Source: an uncultured Steroidobacter sp. (GTDB taxonomy: Bacteria; Pseudomonadota; Gammaproteobacteria; Steroidobacterales; Steroidobacteraceae). From it: DNA of 64,000 nt. Both the position numbers and the translations under genes were made by a program. Location: positions 8,254 to 72,253 of the forward strand of contig NZ_CALFXI010000063.1 of assembly GCF_937958065.1 (NCBI RefSeq), written 5' to 3'. Shown one piece after another: positions 34,164 to 43,386 of the stretch. Under the pieces are notes generated by a model that saw only the letters and a program-made list of their open reading frames with translations, had not been told where the DNA came from and did no database searches. Position 1 is the stretch's first letter. Every line of letters begins with the position of its first letter.

Positions 34164-34323
34164 GGGTACGAACAGCAGCGCCTTGAGGGTTGCGGCTGCA
34201 CAGACTAAGCGAGCCGCGCGCAGGCGGCAACGAGTCGCGGATGGCTGACGCCGGGGCACGTTCCCTGTGCCCGAAAGTCAGCGGAACTGTGAACCGCTCG
34301 GTGGTGGCCCGGGCGGTGACTGA

Positions 34324-34644
34324 CTAGGACGGACGCACCTTCAGTGCTTCCAGCGCGTGGTGGTCGGAGAGCTTTTCCTTGTGCTTCTTGACGCGGCGGT
34401 CGAGCTTGTCGGCCAGCGCGTCGATGGCGGCATACATATCCATGTCGACGGCGTCGGCGTACACCATGGCGCCGTTCAACAGCACCTTGGCCTCGGCCTT
34501 GTGACGCAGTTTCTCCACGGTCAGGATGCAGTGAACGTCAATGATGTGGTCGGAATGCCTGATGATGCGATCCAGCTTCTTTTCGACGTAGCCCTTCATG
34601 GAAGTGGTGACATCGACATGGTGACCGGTGACGTTCAGTTGCAT
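34324..34644 (-). CDS. hpf: Ribosome hibernation promoting factor, short form
   Basis: A 106-residue protein that inactivates ribosomes in stationary phase by binding the 30S subunit and, in the short form, promoting 100S dimers. MQLNVTGHHVDVTTSMKGYV, the basic KLDRIIRHSDH and DMYAAIDALADKLDRRVKKHKEK are family features. It lacks the C-terminal dimerisation domain of the long form. AAAGGAGG 5-6 nt upstream of ATG 34644 is an excellent ribosome-binding site. It is 36 nt after rpoN, the usual order. Confidence 0.94.
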   Translation of the reverse strand: MQLNVTGHHVDVTTSMKGYVEKKLDRIIRHSDHIIDVHCILTVEKLRHKAEAKVLLNGAMVYADAVDMDMYAAIDALADKLDRRVKKHKEKLSDHHALEALKVRPS

Positions 34645-34680
34645 GGAAGCCTCCTTTGAATGGAGCGGGGGAACTGCTGG

Positions 34681-36183
34681 CTATCTCACCGAAACTTTCT
34701 TCCGTTCGCTGGACGGAGGTATACCTAAAGCTTCACGGTATTTCGCAACCGTGCGCCGGGCGACGAGCACGCCCTCGCGTGACAGGATGTCCGCGATGCG
34801 GCTGTCGGACAGAGGCTTGTCGGGCTCTTCCGCGGCCACCAGCTTGCGAATCTTGGCGCGGATGGCCGTCGAGGACATCTCCGTGCCGTCGCTGGCGGCG
34901 ACGTGGCTGGAAAAGAAATAACGAAACTCGAACACGCCCCGGTGCGTGTGCATGTACTTGTTGGTCGTGACGCGGGAGATGGTCGATTCGTGCATCTGCA
35001 CGGCTTCGGCCACGTCCTTGAGAATCATCGGCTGCATGTACTCGTCGCCGTTCTCCAGGAACGCGGACTGCCGCTGCACGATGCAGCGGGCCACTTTGAG
35101 CAGCGTCTCGTTGCGGATCTCCAGGCTGCGGATCAGCCAGCGCGCTTCCTGCAGCTGGGTCCTGAGCATGGCGTGGTCCGCGGAACGGCCGATCAGGCCC
35201 GCGTAGCTTTGGTTGACGCGAATGCGCGGCAGGCTCGCAGGATTGATATCGACCGCCCAGCCTCGCTCGGTCCGGCGCACGAACACATCGGGCACGATGT
35301 ACTCGGCCGGCACGGAGTGGACACTGGAGCCGGGGCGCGGCTGACAGGCGCGGACCAGGACCAGCGCGTTCTCCAATTCTTCTTCCGTGACGCGCAGTTG
35401 TCGACGCAATAGGGCGTACTGCTGCTCGGCCACCTGGTCGAGATAGCCGGCGGCGATGGCCAGCGCGGTTTCGCGGCCCGGCGTGTCTGGATCCAGCTGG
35501 CGAAGCTGCAGCTCGATGCACTCGCTGACCGAGCGGGCGCCGACGCCCGCCGGATCCATGGCCTGCACATGCTTGAGCACGCGCTCGACTTCGGCCGTGG
35601 CGACGACCAGCTCGGGCTGCAGATTGCGCGCGATCTCATCCAGCGGCTCGATGACGTAGCCGTCGTCGTTGATCGCATCGATGATGGCCGCGCCGATGCG
35701 CATCTCGCGCTCGTTGAGGCGCGACATCTCCAGCTGCCAGGTCAGATGCTCCTGCAGCGTCTCCCCGCGCGCGTCGGAAAAATCCTGAGAATGGTCGTCA
35801 TCGCCCGACCAGGGCGATTCGGCCGGGCCGGTGACCTGGGCATCGCTCCAGTCCTGATCCTCGACGATGTCGAGGGGCTGCTCGGGCTCGGCGGGCTCGC
35901 CGCGATCCTCGTTGTGATCGCTGTGCTCGCTGCTCGAGCTGGCTTCGGCGCTGGGCGAGGAGGATTCGAACGGGGTCTCGAACTGGGGTTCGAGCGCCGA
36001 CTCGCCGGTCTCCAGGCTGCCCGATTCGTCCTCGGCTTCCAGCATGACGTTGCTTTCCAACGCCTCGCGGATCTGCGCCTGGAGCTCCAGCACGGGCAGC
36101 TGCAAAAGGCGGATGGCCTGTTGCAGCTGGGGAGTCATGGTCAGCTGCTGGCCGAGTCGGAGCTGCAGGGCGGGCTTGAGCAT
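34681..36183 (-). CDS. rpoN: RNA polymerase sigma-54 factor
   Basis: Sigma factor for nitrogen, motility and other genes, using enhancer-binding activators. 500 residues. Region I is MLKPALQLRLGQQLTMTPQLQQAI, region II is very acidic (about 60-115), and the core-binding and HTH domains follow (DVAEAVQMHESTISRVTTNKYMHT). The RpoN box ARRTVAKYREAL near residue 480 ends the protein. Downstream of lptB by 84 nt. Length and domain order are normal. Confidence 0.97.
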   Translation of the reverse strand: MLKPALQLRLGQQLTMTPQLQQAIRLLQLPVLELQAQIREALESNVMLEAEDESGSLETGESALEPQFETPFESSSPSAEASSSSEHSDHNEDRGEPAEPEQPLDIVEDQDWSDAQVTGPAESPWSGDDDHSQDFSDARGETLQEHLTWQLEMSRLNEREMRIGAAIIDAINDDGYVIEPLDEIARNLQPELVVATAEVERVLKHVQAMDPAGVGARSVSECIELQLRQLDPDTPGRETALAIAAGYLDQVAEQQYALLRRQLRVTEEELENALVLVRACQPRPGSSVHSVPAEYIVPDVFVRRTERGWAVDINPASLPRIRVNQSYAGLIGRSADHAMLRTQLQEARWLIRSLEIRNETLLKVARCIVQRQSAFLENGDEYMQPMILKDVAEAVQMHESTISRVTTNKYMHTHRGVFEFRYFFSSHVAASDGTEMSSTAIRAKIRKLVAAEEPDKPLSDSRIADILSREGVLVARRTVAKYREALGIPPSSERKKVSVR

Positions 36184-36267
36184 TCGTCTCGCTTGTGGGT
36201 CGTCAACGGGCCGTCGAGCTGGAGCTCGCCGGCGGCGTCCGGCGCTGGTGTACCTCGGGAGGCTCCT

Positions 36268-36993
36268 TTACAGCCGGAAATCCTGACCCAAGTACACCTC
36301 ACGGACCTGCTGATTGGCAAGGATCTCGTCGGCAGTCCCGGCGGCGATCACACTGCCCCCGCTCACGATATAGGCCCGGCCGCAAATTCCCAATGTTTCC
36401 CGCACGTTATGATCGGTGATCAACACCCCTATGTTGCGTCCCACGAGGTGCCGGATGATGCGCTGGATGTCCAGCACCGAGATCGGATCGACGCCCGCGA
36501 ACGGCTCGTCCAGCAGCATGAACTCCGGCTCGGCGGCCAGCGCGCGTGCGATCTCGACGCGGCGCCGCTCGCCGCCGGACAGGCTCTGGCCGAGGCTGTT
36601 GCGGATGTGGCCGATGTGCAGCTCGTCGAGCAGCGACTCGAGCATCTCGTTGCGCTTGTCGCGGCTCAGCTCGGGGCGCACTTCGAGGATGGCGCGGATG
36701 TTGTCCTCCACCGAGAGCTTGCGGAATACAGAGGCTTCCTGCGGCAGGTAGCCAACGCCCAGGCGCGCGCGCTTGTGCACCGGCAACCGGGAGATGTCCT
36801 GATCGTCGATGAGGATGCGGCCGGCATCGGTGGGGACCAGGCCGACGATCATGTAAAACGCGGTGGTCTTGCCGGCCCCGTTCGGGCCCAGCAGACCGAC
36901 CACTTCACCGCTCGATACTTCCAGTGACAGGTTTTTGACGACCTGTCGCGAGCGATACTTTTTGGCGAGCCCCTCGACGCGCAGCCGGGTCAT
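36268..36993 (-). CDS. lptB: LPS export ABC transporter ATPase LptB
   Basis: A 241-residue cytoplasmic ATPase that powers LPS extraction through LptFG. Walker A is GPNGAGKTT (residue 36), the Q-loop follows, the signature is SLSGGERRRVEIARAL, and Walker B is FMLLDEPFAGVDP; the H-loop His is in LITDHNVRETL. Its start overlaps the lptA stop by 4 nt (ATGA), so translation is coupled. The LPS-specific family assignment rests on this neighbourhood and overall similarity. Confidence 0.97.
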   Translation of the reverse strand: MTRLRVEGLAKKYRSRQVVKNLSLEVSSGEVVGLLGPNGAGKTTAFYMIVGLVPTDAGRILIDDQDISRLPVHKRARLGVGYLPQEASVFRKLSVEDNIRAILEVRPELSRDKRNEMLESLLDELHIGHIRNSLGQSLSGGERRRVEIARALAAEPEFMLLDEPFAGVDPISVLDIQRIIRHLVGRNIGVLITDHNVRETLGICGRAYIVSGGSVIAAGTADEILANQQVREVYLGQDFRL

Positions 36994-37748
36994 GCGCCGC
37001 CGCCGTGGCTGTCGGTCGCCAGCTTGGGCTGCACCCGCTCGCTGTCGGGCTGCCCGTCGTTTTCGTTGTAGGTGGGCTCCAGAGCCGCGGTGCCGCCCGC
37101 GCCGCCGCCGCTGTTGGTCTGCGACTTGTCCTGATTCGGGCGGATGATGCCGCGGACCCGGTTCGAGGAGCCGCCCGGATTGATCTGCACCCGCTCGTCG
37201 CGAACGTTGTAGATCACCACGTCGCCCCGAAATTCGTCCTTGCCATTGCTGAACCAGACTTGATTGGTGAGCTTCACCACGCCGGTGTTGATGTCATATT
37301 CGATGACGCCGGCGCGGCCGCGCACCTGGCGGTTGTTCTCGGTGCCGATCTGTTCGAAGCGCGCAGGCGAGCCTTCGATGCGCACGTCGGACAGCTCGCC
37401 GTTGAGGAAATCGGCGGTGGCGATGTTGGACTGCAGGTCGGCCTCGGCACTGCGGATGCGCACGGCCTGTTCGAAGGTCCAGTGACTGTTCGGTGCGCGG
37501 AAATTACGCGCCCTGGCGCTCTGCGCTTCGATCGACATCGGGCCCTGGGCCGCGCGTACGTTGCCGGACAGGTCGAGCGTGTCGTTGCGGAAGTCGGAGC
37601 TGACCACATCGGCGCTCCACGCAAAGCCGCCGTCCAGCGGCGGCGCTTTCGCGGCACCACTGCCCGCGGTTGCAACTAGCAACAACACGGTCCCGAGCGC
37701 GCCGATGGCGCGCCGTTTACCGCGGCGGTTGCGGATCAAATCTGCCAT
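36990..37748 (-). CDS. lptA: LPS export periplasmic protein LptA
   Basis: A 252-residue periplasmic bridge protein of the Lpt pathway. A basic start and hydrophobic signal peptide (ALGTVLLLVATAGSGAAKA) precede the OstA-type beta-jellyroll (about 40-200) with LSGNVRAAQGPMSIEAQ and VVKLTNQVWFSNGKDEFRGDVV. The C-terminal 50 residues are a low-complexity Gly/Asn/Gln/Asp-rich tail not needed for the fold. Its 5' end overlaps lptC by 32 nt and its 3' end overlaps lptB by 4 nt. Confidence 0.92.
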   Translation of the reverse strand: MADLIRNRRGKRRAIGALGTVLLLVATAGSGAAKAPPLDGGFAWSADVVSSDFRNDTLDLSGNVRAAQGPMSIEAQSARARNFRAPNSHWTFEQAVRIRSAEADLQSNIATADFLNGELSDVRIEGSPARFEQIGTENNRQVRGRAGVIEYDINTGVVKLTNQVWFSNGKDEFRGDVVIYNVRDERVQINPGGSSNRVRGIIRPNQDKSQTNSGGGAGGTAALEPTYNENDGQPDSERVQPKLATDSHGGGA

Positions 37749-38289
37749 TCACTGTCTCCAGCCGCAGTTTCTCGCTGGTCAAATCGGCGCGCAGGCTCTT
37801 CACGGTCATCGAGTGCTGGCCGAAGCGCATCTGCACCGGGGAACGGGTGCTGTAAGCGATGTTCTTCTCCGTATCGATCGCCAGCTCGTTGGTGCGCAGG
37901 AACGCGTTCCCATCGCCCGCGAGCGAGCGCAGCTCGACATCGCCTTCCAACTCCACGATGCGCGAGTTGGGCGGCACCAGCCCGGTGTTCGCGGTCAGGG
38001 CCCATTGCCAGTCGTCCTTGCCGAAATAGTTCACTCGCACCGTTTCCATCGTGATCGCTTCGCCGCGCTCCGGATGGCTCAAGCGCTGGTCGATGCGCCG
38101 TGCGATCAATTCGATCCCGGGCGAGCCGTCTTCGCGCGTGCGCAGGACCACTGCGTCCTTCAGGTAGTAACCGGGTTGCTCGGGCATCTCGTGATTCGCC
38201 GTGGGCACGCTGCCATTGTCCATGAACGCGCCATACCCGATCACGATAGCGGCGAGCGCGGCGGCCAATGACACCCAGCGCCAGTTCAT
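37717..38289 (-). CDS. lptC: LPS export protein LptC
   Basis: A 190-residue inner-membrane anchored periplasmic protein linking LptBFG to LptA. One N-terminal membrane helix (residues 5-21, VSLAAALAAIVIGYGAF), then a jellyroll with PGYYLKDAVVLRTREDGSPG, IVELEGDVELRS and SLRADLTSEKLRLETVNGRFD. The ATG at 38289 was chosen because it opens directly at the membrane helix and overlaps the kdsC stop by 4 nt (ATGA). Its 3' end overlaps lptA by 32 nt, a tightly packed arrangement. Confidence 0.92.
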   Translation of the reverse strand: MNWRWVSLAAALAAIVIGYGAFMDNGSVPTANHEMPEQPGYYLKDAVVLRTREDGSPGIELIARRIDQRLSHPERGEAITMETVRVNYFGKDDWQWALTANTGLVPPNSRIVELEGDVELRSLAGDGNAFLRTNELAIDTEKNIAYSTRSPVQMRFGQHSMTVKSLRADLTSEKLRLETVNGRFDPQPPR

Positions 38290-38804
38290 CCGTGTACCTG
38301 CCGATTCACGTCGATGCGCCGGGTCTCCAGCAGCAGATCGCACACCTCACGCACGGCGCCCTGGCCACCGCACGCCTGAGTGATGAAGTGCGCGCGCGAC
38401 TTCACGCTGGGATGCGCGTCCGCGACCGCAACGGCCAGCCGCGACGCCTCGAACAGCGACAGGTCCGGCGTGTCGTCACCGACGCTCGCCACGGCTTGTG
38501 GGGTGAGGCCCAACATCTCCAGCAACTCTCGCAGCGCTGCAAGCTTGTCGTGTACACCTTGACGGATCCAGGTGACGCCCAGCTCGCTCATGCGCTTTTC
38601 CACCGCCTTGGACTGGCGGCCTGAAATCACCGCGACCTGCAGACCGGCATTCAGCACTTGCTTGATGCCCGCGCCGTCGCGCACGTGAAAGCACTTCATG
38701 GTCTCGCCGCGCGAGGTGAAGTACAGCCGTCCGTCGGTAAGCACACCGTCCACATCGAGGACCAGCAGGCGCACGTCGTTGGCGCGTTCCACCAGGGTGT
38801 CCAT
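38286..38804 (-). CDS. kdsC: 3-deoxy-D-manno-octulosonate 8-phosphate phosphatase
   Basis: A 172-residue HAD-superfamily phosphatase, capless C0 type, releasing Kdo from Kdo-8-phosphate for LPS inner core. Motif I is LLVLDVDGVLTDG (nucleophile Asp, residue 17), motif II is ISGRQS, and motif IV is VGDDTPDLSLF. The gene starts 3 nt after the kdsD stop and its stop overlaps lptC by 4 nt. Confidence 0.95.
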   Translation of the reverse strand: MDTLVERANDVRLLVLDVDGVLTDGRLYFTSRGETMKCFHVRDGAGIKQVLNAGLQVAVISGRQSKAVEKRMSELGVTWIRQGVHDKLAALRELLEMLGLTPQAVASVGDDTPDLSLFEASRLAVAVADAHPSVKSRAHFITQACGGQGAVREVCDLLLETRRIDVNRQVHG

Positions 38805-38807
38805 GGA

Positions 38808-39806
38808 TTACATCACCCCGGCGCGGAACAGATCATGAACGTTCAACGCGCCGATCAGCACATTGCCGGCATCGGTGACCAGCAATTGCGTGATGCGGTG
38901 TTTTTCCATCAGGTGCACGGCTTCCGCGGCCAGGACTCTCGGCTGGATCGTCTTGGGGTTCGCGGTCATCACATCACGCATGCGCACGGCGTTGATATCG
39001 ATCGGATGGTCCAGCGCGCGACGCAGATCGCCATCGGTATAGATGCCCAGCACGCGCCGTTCGGCGTCGACCACGGCCGTCATGCCCAGGCCCTTGCGGC
39101 TGATCTCCAGCAAGCCCTCCTTCAGCGAGGTCTCCGGACTCACCATGGGCAACTGCTCGCCGGTGCGCATCACGTCTTCGACATGTAACAGCAGCCTTCG
39201 TCCCAGGCTGCCGCCCGGATGCGAGCGCGCGAAGTCCTGCTCGCTGAAGCCGCGCGCTTCCAATACCGCAACGGCCAGGGCGTCGCCCATGGCCAAGGTG
39301 GCCGTAGTGCTCGCGGTCGGCGCCAGATTGTGAGGACAGGCTTCCGCGGGGACGCTGACATCGAGCAGCGCGGACGCGGCCTTGGCGAGCGTCGATTGGC
39401 GCTTGCCTGTCATGGCGATCAAGGGCACGCCGAGTCTTTTGATGACCGGCAAAATGGTGAGCAGCTCCGCCGTCTCGCCGGAATTGGAAATCGCGATCAC
39501 CACATCCTCGTGCGTGATCATGCCGATGTCGCCGTGGCTGGCCTCGGCCGGATGCAGGAAAAATGCTGGCGTCCCGGTGCTCGCCAGGGTCGCGGCGATC
39601 TTGTTGCCGATGTGCCCGGATTTGCCCATGCCGGTGACGACCACCCGGCCGCGGCAGTCGTGCAGCAGCTGGCAGGCCGCGACGAAATCACCATCCAGCC
39701 GCGCTTCCAGCGCTTGCACTGCAGCGACTTCCGTAGCCAGCACGCGGCGGCCGCGCGAGAGCAACTGTTCGGAATCGAGCTGGGTGGAGGTCGGTAAAGA
39801 TCGCAT
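38808..39806 (-). CDS. kdsD: Arabinose-5-phosphate isomerase
   Basis: Converts ribulose 5-phosphate to arabinose 5-phosphate, the first step to Kdo. 332 residues. A SIS domain (about 25-190) has VVVTGMGKSGHIGNKIAAT, HPAEASHGDIGMI and ISNSGET. Two CBS domains (about 210-330) follow, with ILGIYTDGDLRRAL and MEKHRITQLLV. First gene of the minus-strand kdsD-kdsC-lptC-lptA-lptB-rpoN run; its promoter must lie in the 158 nt to the divergent ibaG gene. Confidence 0.95.
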   Translation of the reverse strand: MRSLPTSTQLDSEQLLSRGRRVLATEVAAVQALEARLDGDFVAACQLLHDCRGRVVVTGMGKSGHIGNKIAATLASTGTPAFFLHPAEASHGDIGMITHEDVVIAISNSGETAELLTILPVIKRLGVPLIAMTGKRQSTLAKAASALLDVSVPAEACPHNLAPTASTTATLAMGDALAVAVLEARGFSEQDFARSHPGGSLGRRLLLHVEDVMRTGEQLPMVSPETSLKEGLLEISRKGLGMTAVVDAERRVLGIYTDGDLRRALDHPIDINAVRMRDVMTANPKTIQPRVLAAEAVHLMEKHRITQLLVTDAGNVLIGALNVHDLFRAGVM

Positions 39807-39964
39807 CCGCGAATGATAGCGCGGATTGATATCCGTCCAGGCTGCGCGGCTGGTTAATTCCTGTCACGACTGCATGTCGTGCCCGGGGGTAAATCGCCCC
39901 GGCGGACCCGCGTGGGGATCGGATATCATGACCGCCCTTTGCCGTTATCCGGATGCCAAGCTCG

Positions 39965-40195
39965 ATGAATGCCGCCGAGGTCCAAGCGCTGATCCAGACC
40001 GGGTTGCCCGGCGCGCAGGTGCGCGTCGCATCCGATGACGACACTCACTTCGAAGCGGTGATCGTGGCCCCGCAGTTCGAGGGGCGTCGCATGATCCAGC
40101 GGCATCAGCTGGTGTACGCGACGCTCGGTCAGCTGATGGGGCGTGAGATCCACGCACTCAGCATCCAGGCGTTCGCGCCCTCGGAACAGAAGTAA
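39965..40195 (+). CDS. ibaG: BolA-family protein IbaG
   Basis: A 76-residue BolA-like protein; IbaG/YrbA works with monothiol glutaredoxins in iron-sulfur handling and acid response. Residues MNAAEVQALIQTGLPGAQVRV then DDTHFEAVIVAPQFEGRRMIQRHQLVYATLG and the C-terminal HALSIQAFAP match the family. Two ATGs compete, 39953 and 39965; the second aligns better with E. coli IbaG and neither has a strong ribosome-binding site. It lies 13 nt before murA, the usual pair. Confidence 0.85.
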   Translation: MNAAEVQALIQTGLPGAQVRVASDDDTHFEAVIVAPQFEGRRMIQRHQLVYATLGQLMGREIHALSIQAFAPSEQK

Positions 40196-40208
40196 CCAGA
40201 AGCAACTC

Positions 40209-41465
40209 ATGGACAAGCTGCTGATCCAGGGCGGCACGCCGCTCGAGGGCGAGGTTCGTATTTCCGGCGCCAAGAACGCCGCGCTGCCCATCCTGGCGGC
40301 GACCCTGCTGGCCGAAGGGCCGGTGTCAGTGGGCAATGTCCCGCATCTGCATGACGTGACGACCATGATCGAGCTGCTCGGTCGCATGGGCGTGAGCGTC
40401 ACCATCGACGATCGCATGCGGGTCGAAGTGGATGCGTCCACGACCAATGCTTTCGTCGCGCCATACGAGCTGGTGCGCACGATGCGCGCATCGATCGTCG
40501 TATTGGGGCCGCTGCTGGCCCGCTTCGGCAAGGCGGACGTGTCGCTGCCTGGCGGCTGTGCCATCGGCGCGCGGCCCGTGAACATCCACGTCGACGGTCT
40601 GCGCGCGATGGGCGCGGACATTCAAATCGAAAATGGTTACATCCGCGCCAAGGCCGATCGCCTCAAAGGCGCCCGCATCGTGTGCGAAACCGTGACGGTC
40701 ACCGGTACGGAGAATCTGCTCATGGCCGCCACCCTGGCGGACGGGCAGACCATCATCGAGAACGCCGCGCGCGAGCCCGAGGTCGTCGACCTCGCGAATT
40801 TCCTCAGCGCAATGGGCGCGAAGATCAGTGGTGCCGGTACGGACGTCATCATCGTGGAAGGCGTCGAGCGATTGACCGGCGCGAGCTATGACGTGCTTCC
40901 GGACCGGATCGAAACCGGCACGTATCTGGTCGCCGGCGCGATCACGGGCGGCCACGTGAAGATCAAAGGCACGCGACCGGATCATCTCGACGCCGTGCTA
41001 TTGAAGCTGCGCGAAGCGGGCGCGCAGATCGAGACCGGCGACACCTGGATCAATCTCGACATGCGCGGTCGTCGGCCGAAGTCGGTCGATCTGCGCACCG
41101 CGCCTTATCCCGCGTTCCCAACAGATATGCAGGCGCAGTTCGCGGCCTTGAACACGGTCGCGGAGGGCGTGGCAGCGGTAACGGAGACGATCTTCGAGAA
41201 CCGCTTCATGCATATGCTGGAGATGCGGCGCCTCGGGGCGGACATTCGCATTGAAGGCAACACCGCGATCATTCGCGGGGTTCCGCGCCTGACGGCAGCG
41301 CCGGTGATGGCCACGGATCTGCGCGCGTCGGCCAGCCTGGTGCTGGCGGCGTTAGTCGCGCAGGGCTCGACGGAGATTCACCGCATCTACCATATCGATC
41401 GCGGTTACGAGCGCATCGAAGAGAAGCTCGAACAGCTCGGCGCGCAGATCAAGCGCGTGGCCTGA
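40209..41465 (+). CDS. murA: UDP-N-acetylglucosamine 1-carboxyvinyltransferase
   Basis: First committed step of peptidoglycan synthesis: adds enolpyruvate to UDP-GlcNAc. 418 residues. SGAKNAALPILAATLLAEG, the catalytic loop PGGCAIGARPVNIHV (Cys near residue 117, the fosfomycin target), GTENLLMAATLADG, and ATDLRASASLVLAALVAQG are present. The ATG at 40209 gives MDKLLIQGGTPLEG. In many relatives hisG follows; here the next gene is a convergent degS-like protease, 4 nt after the stop. Confidence 0.97.
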   Translation: MDKLLIQGGTPLEGEVRISGAKNAALPILAATLLAEGPVSVGNVPHLHDVTTMIELLGRMGVSVTIDDRMRVEVDASTTNAFVAPYELVRTMRASIVVLGPLLARFGKADVSLPGGCAIGARPVNIHVDGLRAMGADIQIENGYIRAKADRLKGARIVCETVTVTGTENLLMAATLADGQTIIENAAREPEVVDLANFLSAMGAKISGAGTDVIIVEGVERLTGASYDVLPDRIETGTYLVAGAITGGHVKIKGTRPDHLDAVLLKLREAGAQIETGDTWINLDMRGRRPKSVDLRTAPYPAFPTDMQAQFAALNTVAEGVAAVTETIFENRFMHMLEMRRLGADIRIEGNTAIIRGVPRLTAAPVMATDLRASASLVLAALVAQGSTEIHRIYHIDRGYERIEEKLEQLGAQIKRVA

Positions 41466-41469
41466 TCGG

Positions 41470-42648
41470 CTAACGCGAGCCGCGCGGCGGGCGTTCTTCC
41501 AGGGTTGCCTCGAGAGTGAGTTGCTGCCGGCCACGGCGCCCGCGGATTTCGAGGGTGGAGCCGGGGGACATGGCCGCCACGCGATTCAACGCTTCCTGCG
41601 CATTCACGATCTGCTGACCATTGAAGTGCGTCACCAGGTCATCCACGCGCATGCCGGCCTTCGCGGCCGGTCCGATCGGATCCACTGAACTGATGCGCAA
41701 GGCCACCGGCGGATCGATCCCGAGCGCCGCAGCCGTCGCACGCGGCAGCTCTTCAGAAGAGACACCCAGCCAGCCACGGCGCACACGACCGTGCGCGATG
41801 ATCTGGTCCATCACTCCGCGCACCATGTTCACGGGGATCGCGAAGCTGATGCCGTCGGTGCCCAGCGTTTGCGCGAGCACCGCGGTGTTGATGCCGATCA
41901 GCTCGCCTTCGGTATTGATCAGCGCGCCGCCCGAATTGCCGAAGTTGATGGCGGCGTCGGTCTGGATGAAATCCTCGAAGTCGGTGACGCCGAGCCGCCC
42001 CCGGCCGGTGGCGCTGACGATGCCCTGGGTCACGGTCTGGCTCAGTCCGAAGGGGTTGCCGATCGCGAGAACCACATCGCCCGCGCGCAGCACGTTCGAG
42101 CGGCCCATCGGCATGACCGGCGGGTTCTCCAGATCCACGCGCAACACGGCGAGATCGGTATCCGGATCGGTGCCGACGATGGTGGGAGTGGCCACGCGTC
42201 CGTCCGCCAGCTGCACCCGGATCTGGTCCGCGCCCCGGATCACGTGATCGTTGGTGACTAAATGGCCATCGGAATCGAGAATCACGCCCGAGCCGAGGCT
42301 GCCTTCCACGCGCTGGCGCACGCGGGACGGATTCTGTCGCAACAGGGAGTTGCCAGAGGTGGCCGCGTTCGCGACCACGCGCGCGGTGTAAATGTTAACT
42401 ACGGCCGGCGCGGCGCGGCTGACGGCATCGGCATAAGATCTGCGCGGTTCGGCCTCGCGCGGCGGTAAAGACACCGGCATTGCAGGGGATTCCTGCGTGG
42501 CGGGCGCCGCGGACGGGCCTGGCTGCGCCGGTCGTACGAGCAACAGTACGGCGGCGATGGCGAGGCCCACCAAGGTCCATTTCAGCAGGAACAGCAGGGT
42601 CTGCGGCACGGTGGGCACGGTGAAGGCTCGAATAAGAGTACCGGTCAT
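41470..42648 (-). CDS. degS: DegS-like membrane-anchored serine protease
   Basis: A 392-residue trypsin-like HtrA protease. One N-terminal membrane helix (about residues 16-38), a Pro-rich linker, then a protease domain with the triad His in TNDHVI, Asp in DTDLAVL and Ser in NFGNSGGALI. A single C-terminal PDZ domain follows (about 285-385). One PDZ and a membrane anchor fit DegS, which starts RseA cleavage in the sigma-E response, rather than DegP/DegQ with two PDZ domains. Divergent from petABC. Some relatives with one PDZ are named differently, so the role is inferred. Confidence 0.88.
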   Translation of the reverse strand: MTGTLIRAFTVPTVPQTLLFLLKWTLVGLAIAAVLLLVRPAQPGPSAAPATQESPAMPVSLPPREAEPRRSYADAVSRAAPAVVNIYTARVVANAATSGNSLLRQNPSRVRQRVEGSLGSGVILDSDGHLVTNDHVIRGADQIRVQLADGRVATPTIVGTDPDTDLAVLRVDLENPPVMPMGRSNVLRAGDVVLAIGNPFGLSQTVTQGIVSATGRGRLGVTDFEDFIQTDAAINFGNSGGALINTEGELIGINTAVLAQTLGTDGISFAIPVNMVRGVMDQIIAHGRVRRGWLGVSSEELPRATAAALGIDPPVALRISSVDPIGPAAKAGMRVDDLVTHFNGQQIVNAQEALNRVAAMSPGSTLEIRGRRGRQQLTLEATLEERPPRGSR

Positions 42649-42660
42649 GACCGGGGGCGC

Positions 42661-42691
42661 TTCATAGCGCGCCGAGCGATGTGTGTATAAT
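42661..42691 (+). promoter_or_regulatory. Candidate promoter of petABC
   Basis: A perfect TATAAT lies at 42686-42691, 90 nt before petA. TTCATA at 42661-42666 matches 4 of 6 bases of a -35 box, with a 19-nt spacer, longer than ideal. It is the best sigma-70-like signal in the 132-nt divergent gap to degS. Confidence 0.4.
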
Positions 42692-42780
42692 GCGGAATTC
42701 CTTGAACGTTTGAAACCTCGCTGGGCTTCAAGGGCTCGGGTGAGGTTGCGCGTGCGACAGATGCCTCGCGGAGATCGTGG

Positions 42781-43386
42781 ATGACGTCAGAAGTTGAGAA
42801 AGTCGATGGCGGCCGGCGCCATTTCCTGCTGGTCGCGACGACCGTAACCGGTATAGCCGGTGCCGCGATGACAGCTGTGCCATTCCTGGCGTCCTGGAAG
42901 CCGAGTGCTCGCGCGCAAGCGCTGGGCGCGCCGGTGGAGCAGGACATCAGCAAGCTCGAGCCGGGCGCGATGGTCAAGGTGAACTGGCGCGGCCAGGCCA
43001 TCTTCATCGTGCGCCGCTCGCCGGAAATGATGAAGCAGCTCGAAGATCCGGCCCTGGACGGTCGCCTGCGCGATCCGAAGTCCGAGCAGTCGGAGCAGCC
43101 CAAGTACGCGCAGAACGAGCTGCGCTCGCTCAAGCCGGAATTCCTGGTGCTGGTCGGTGTGTGCACCCACCTGGGTTGCGCGCCGCTGAGCCGCTTCCAG
43201 CCCGCCGATGCCGAGCTCGGCGCCGACTGGCCCGGTGGCTTCTACTGCCCGTGCCACGGCTCGAAATTCGATCTGGCCGGCCGCGTCTTCAAGGACGTGC
43301 CCGCGCCCACCAATCTCAAAGTGCCGCCCTACCGCTTCGTCACTGACGACGTGGTGCAGGTCGGCGTCGATGCGGAGGTCGCCTGA
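42781..43386 (+). CDS. petA: Ubiquinol-cytochrome c reductase iron-sulfur subunit (Rieske)
   Basis: A 201-residue Rieske protein of the bc1 complex. An N-terminal region with GGRRHFLL (Tat-like twin Arg) leads into a membrane helix (about 15-37). The cluster motifs are CTHLGCAP (C-T-H-x-G-C) and CPCHGSKFD, with the second disulfide Cys pair in place. Promoter upstream at about 42661-42691. Its stop overlaps the petB start (TGATG), so translation is coupled. Confidence 0.96.
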   Translation: MTSEVEKVDGGRRHFLLVATTVTGIAGAAMTAVPFLASWKPSARAQALGAPVEQDISKLEPGAMVKVNWRGQAIFIVRRSPEMMKQLEDPALDGRLRDPKSEQSEQPKYAQNELRSLKPEFLVLVGVCTHLGCAPLSRFQPADAELGADWPGGFYCPCHGSKFDLAGRVFKDVPAPTNLKVPPYRFVTDDVVQVGVDAEVA

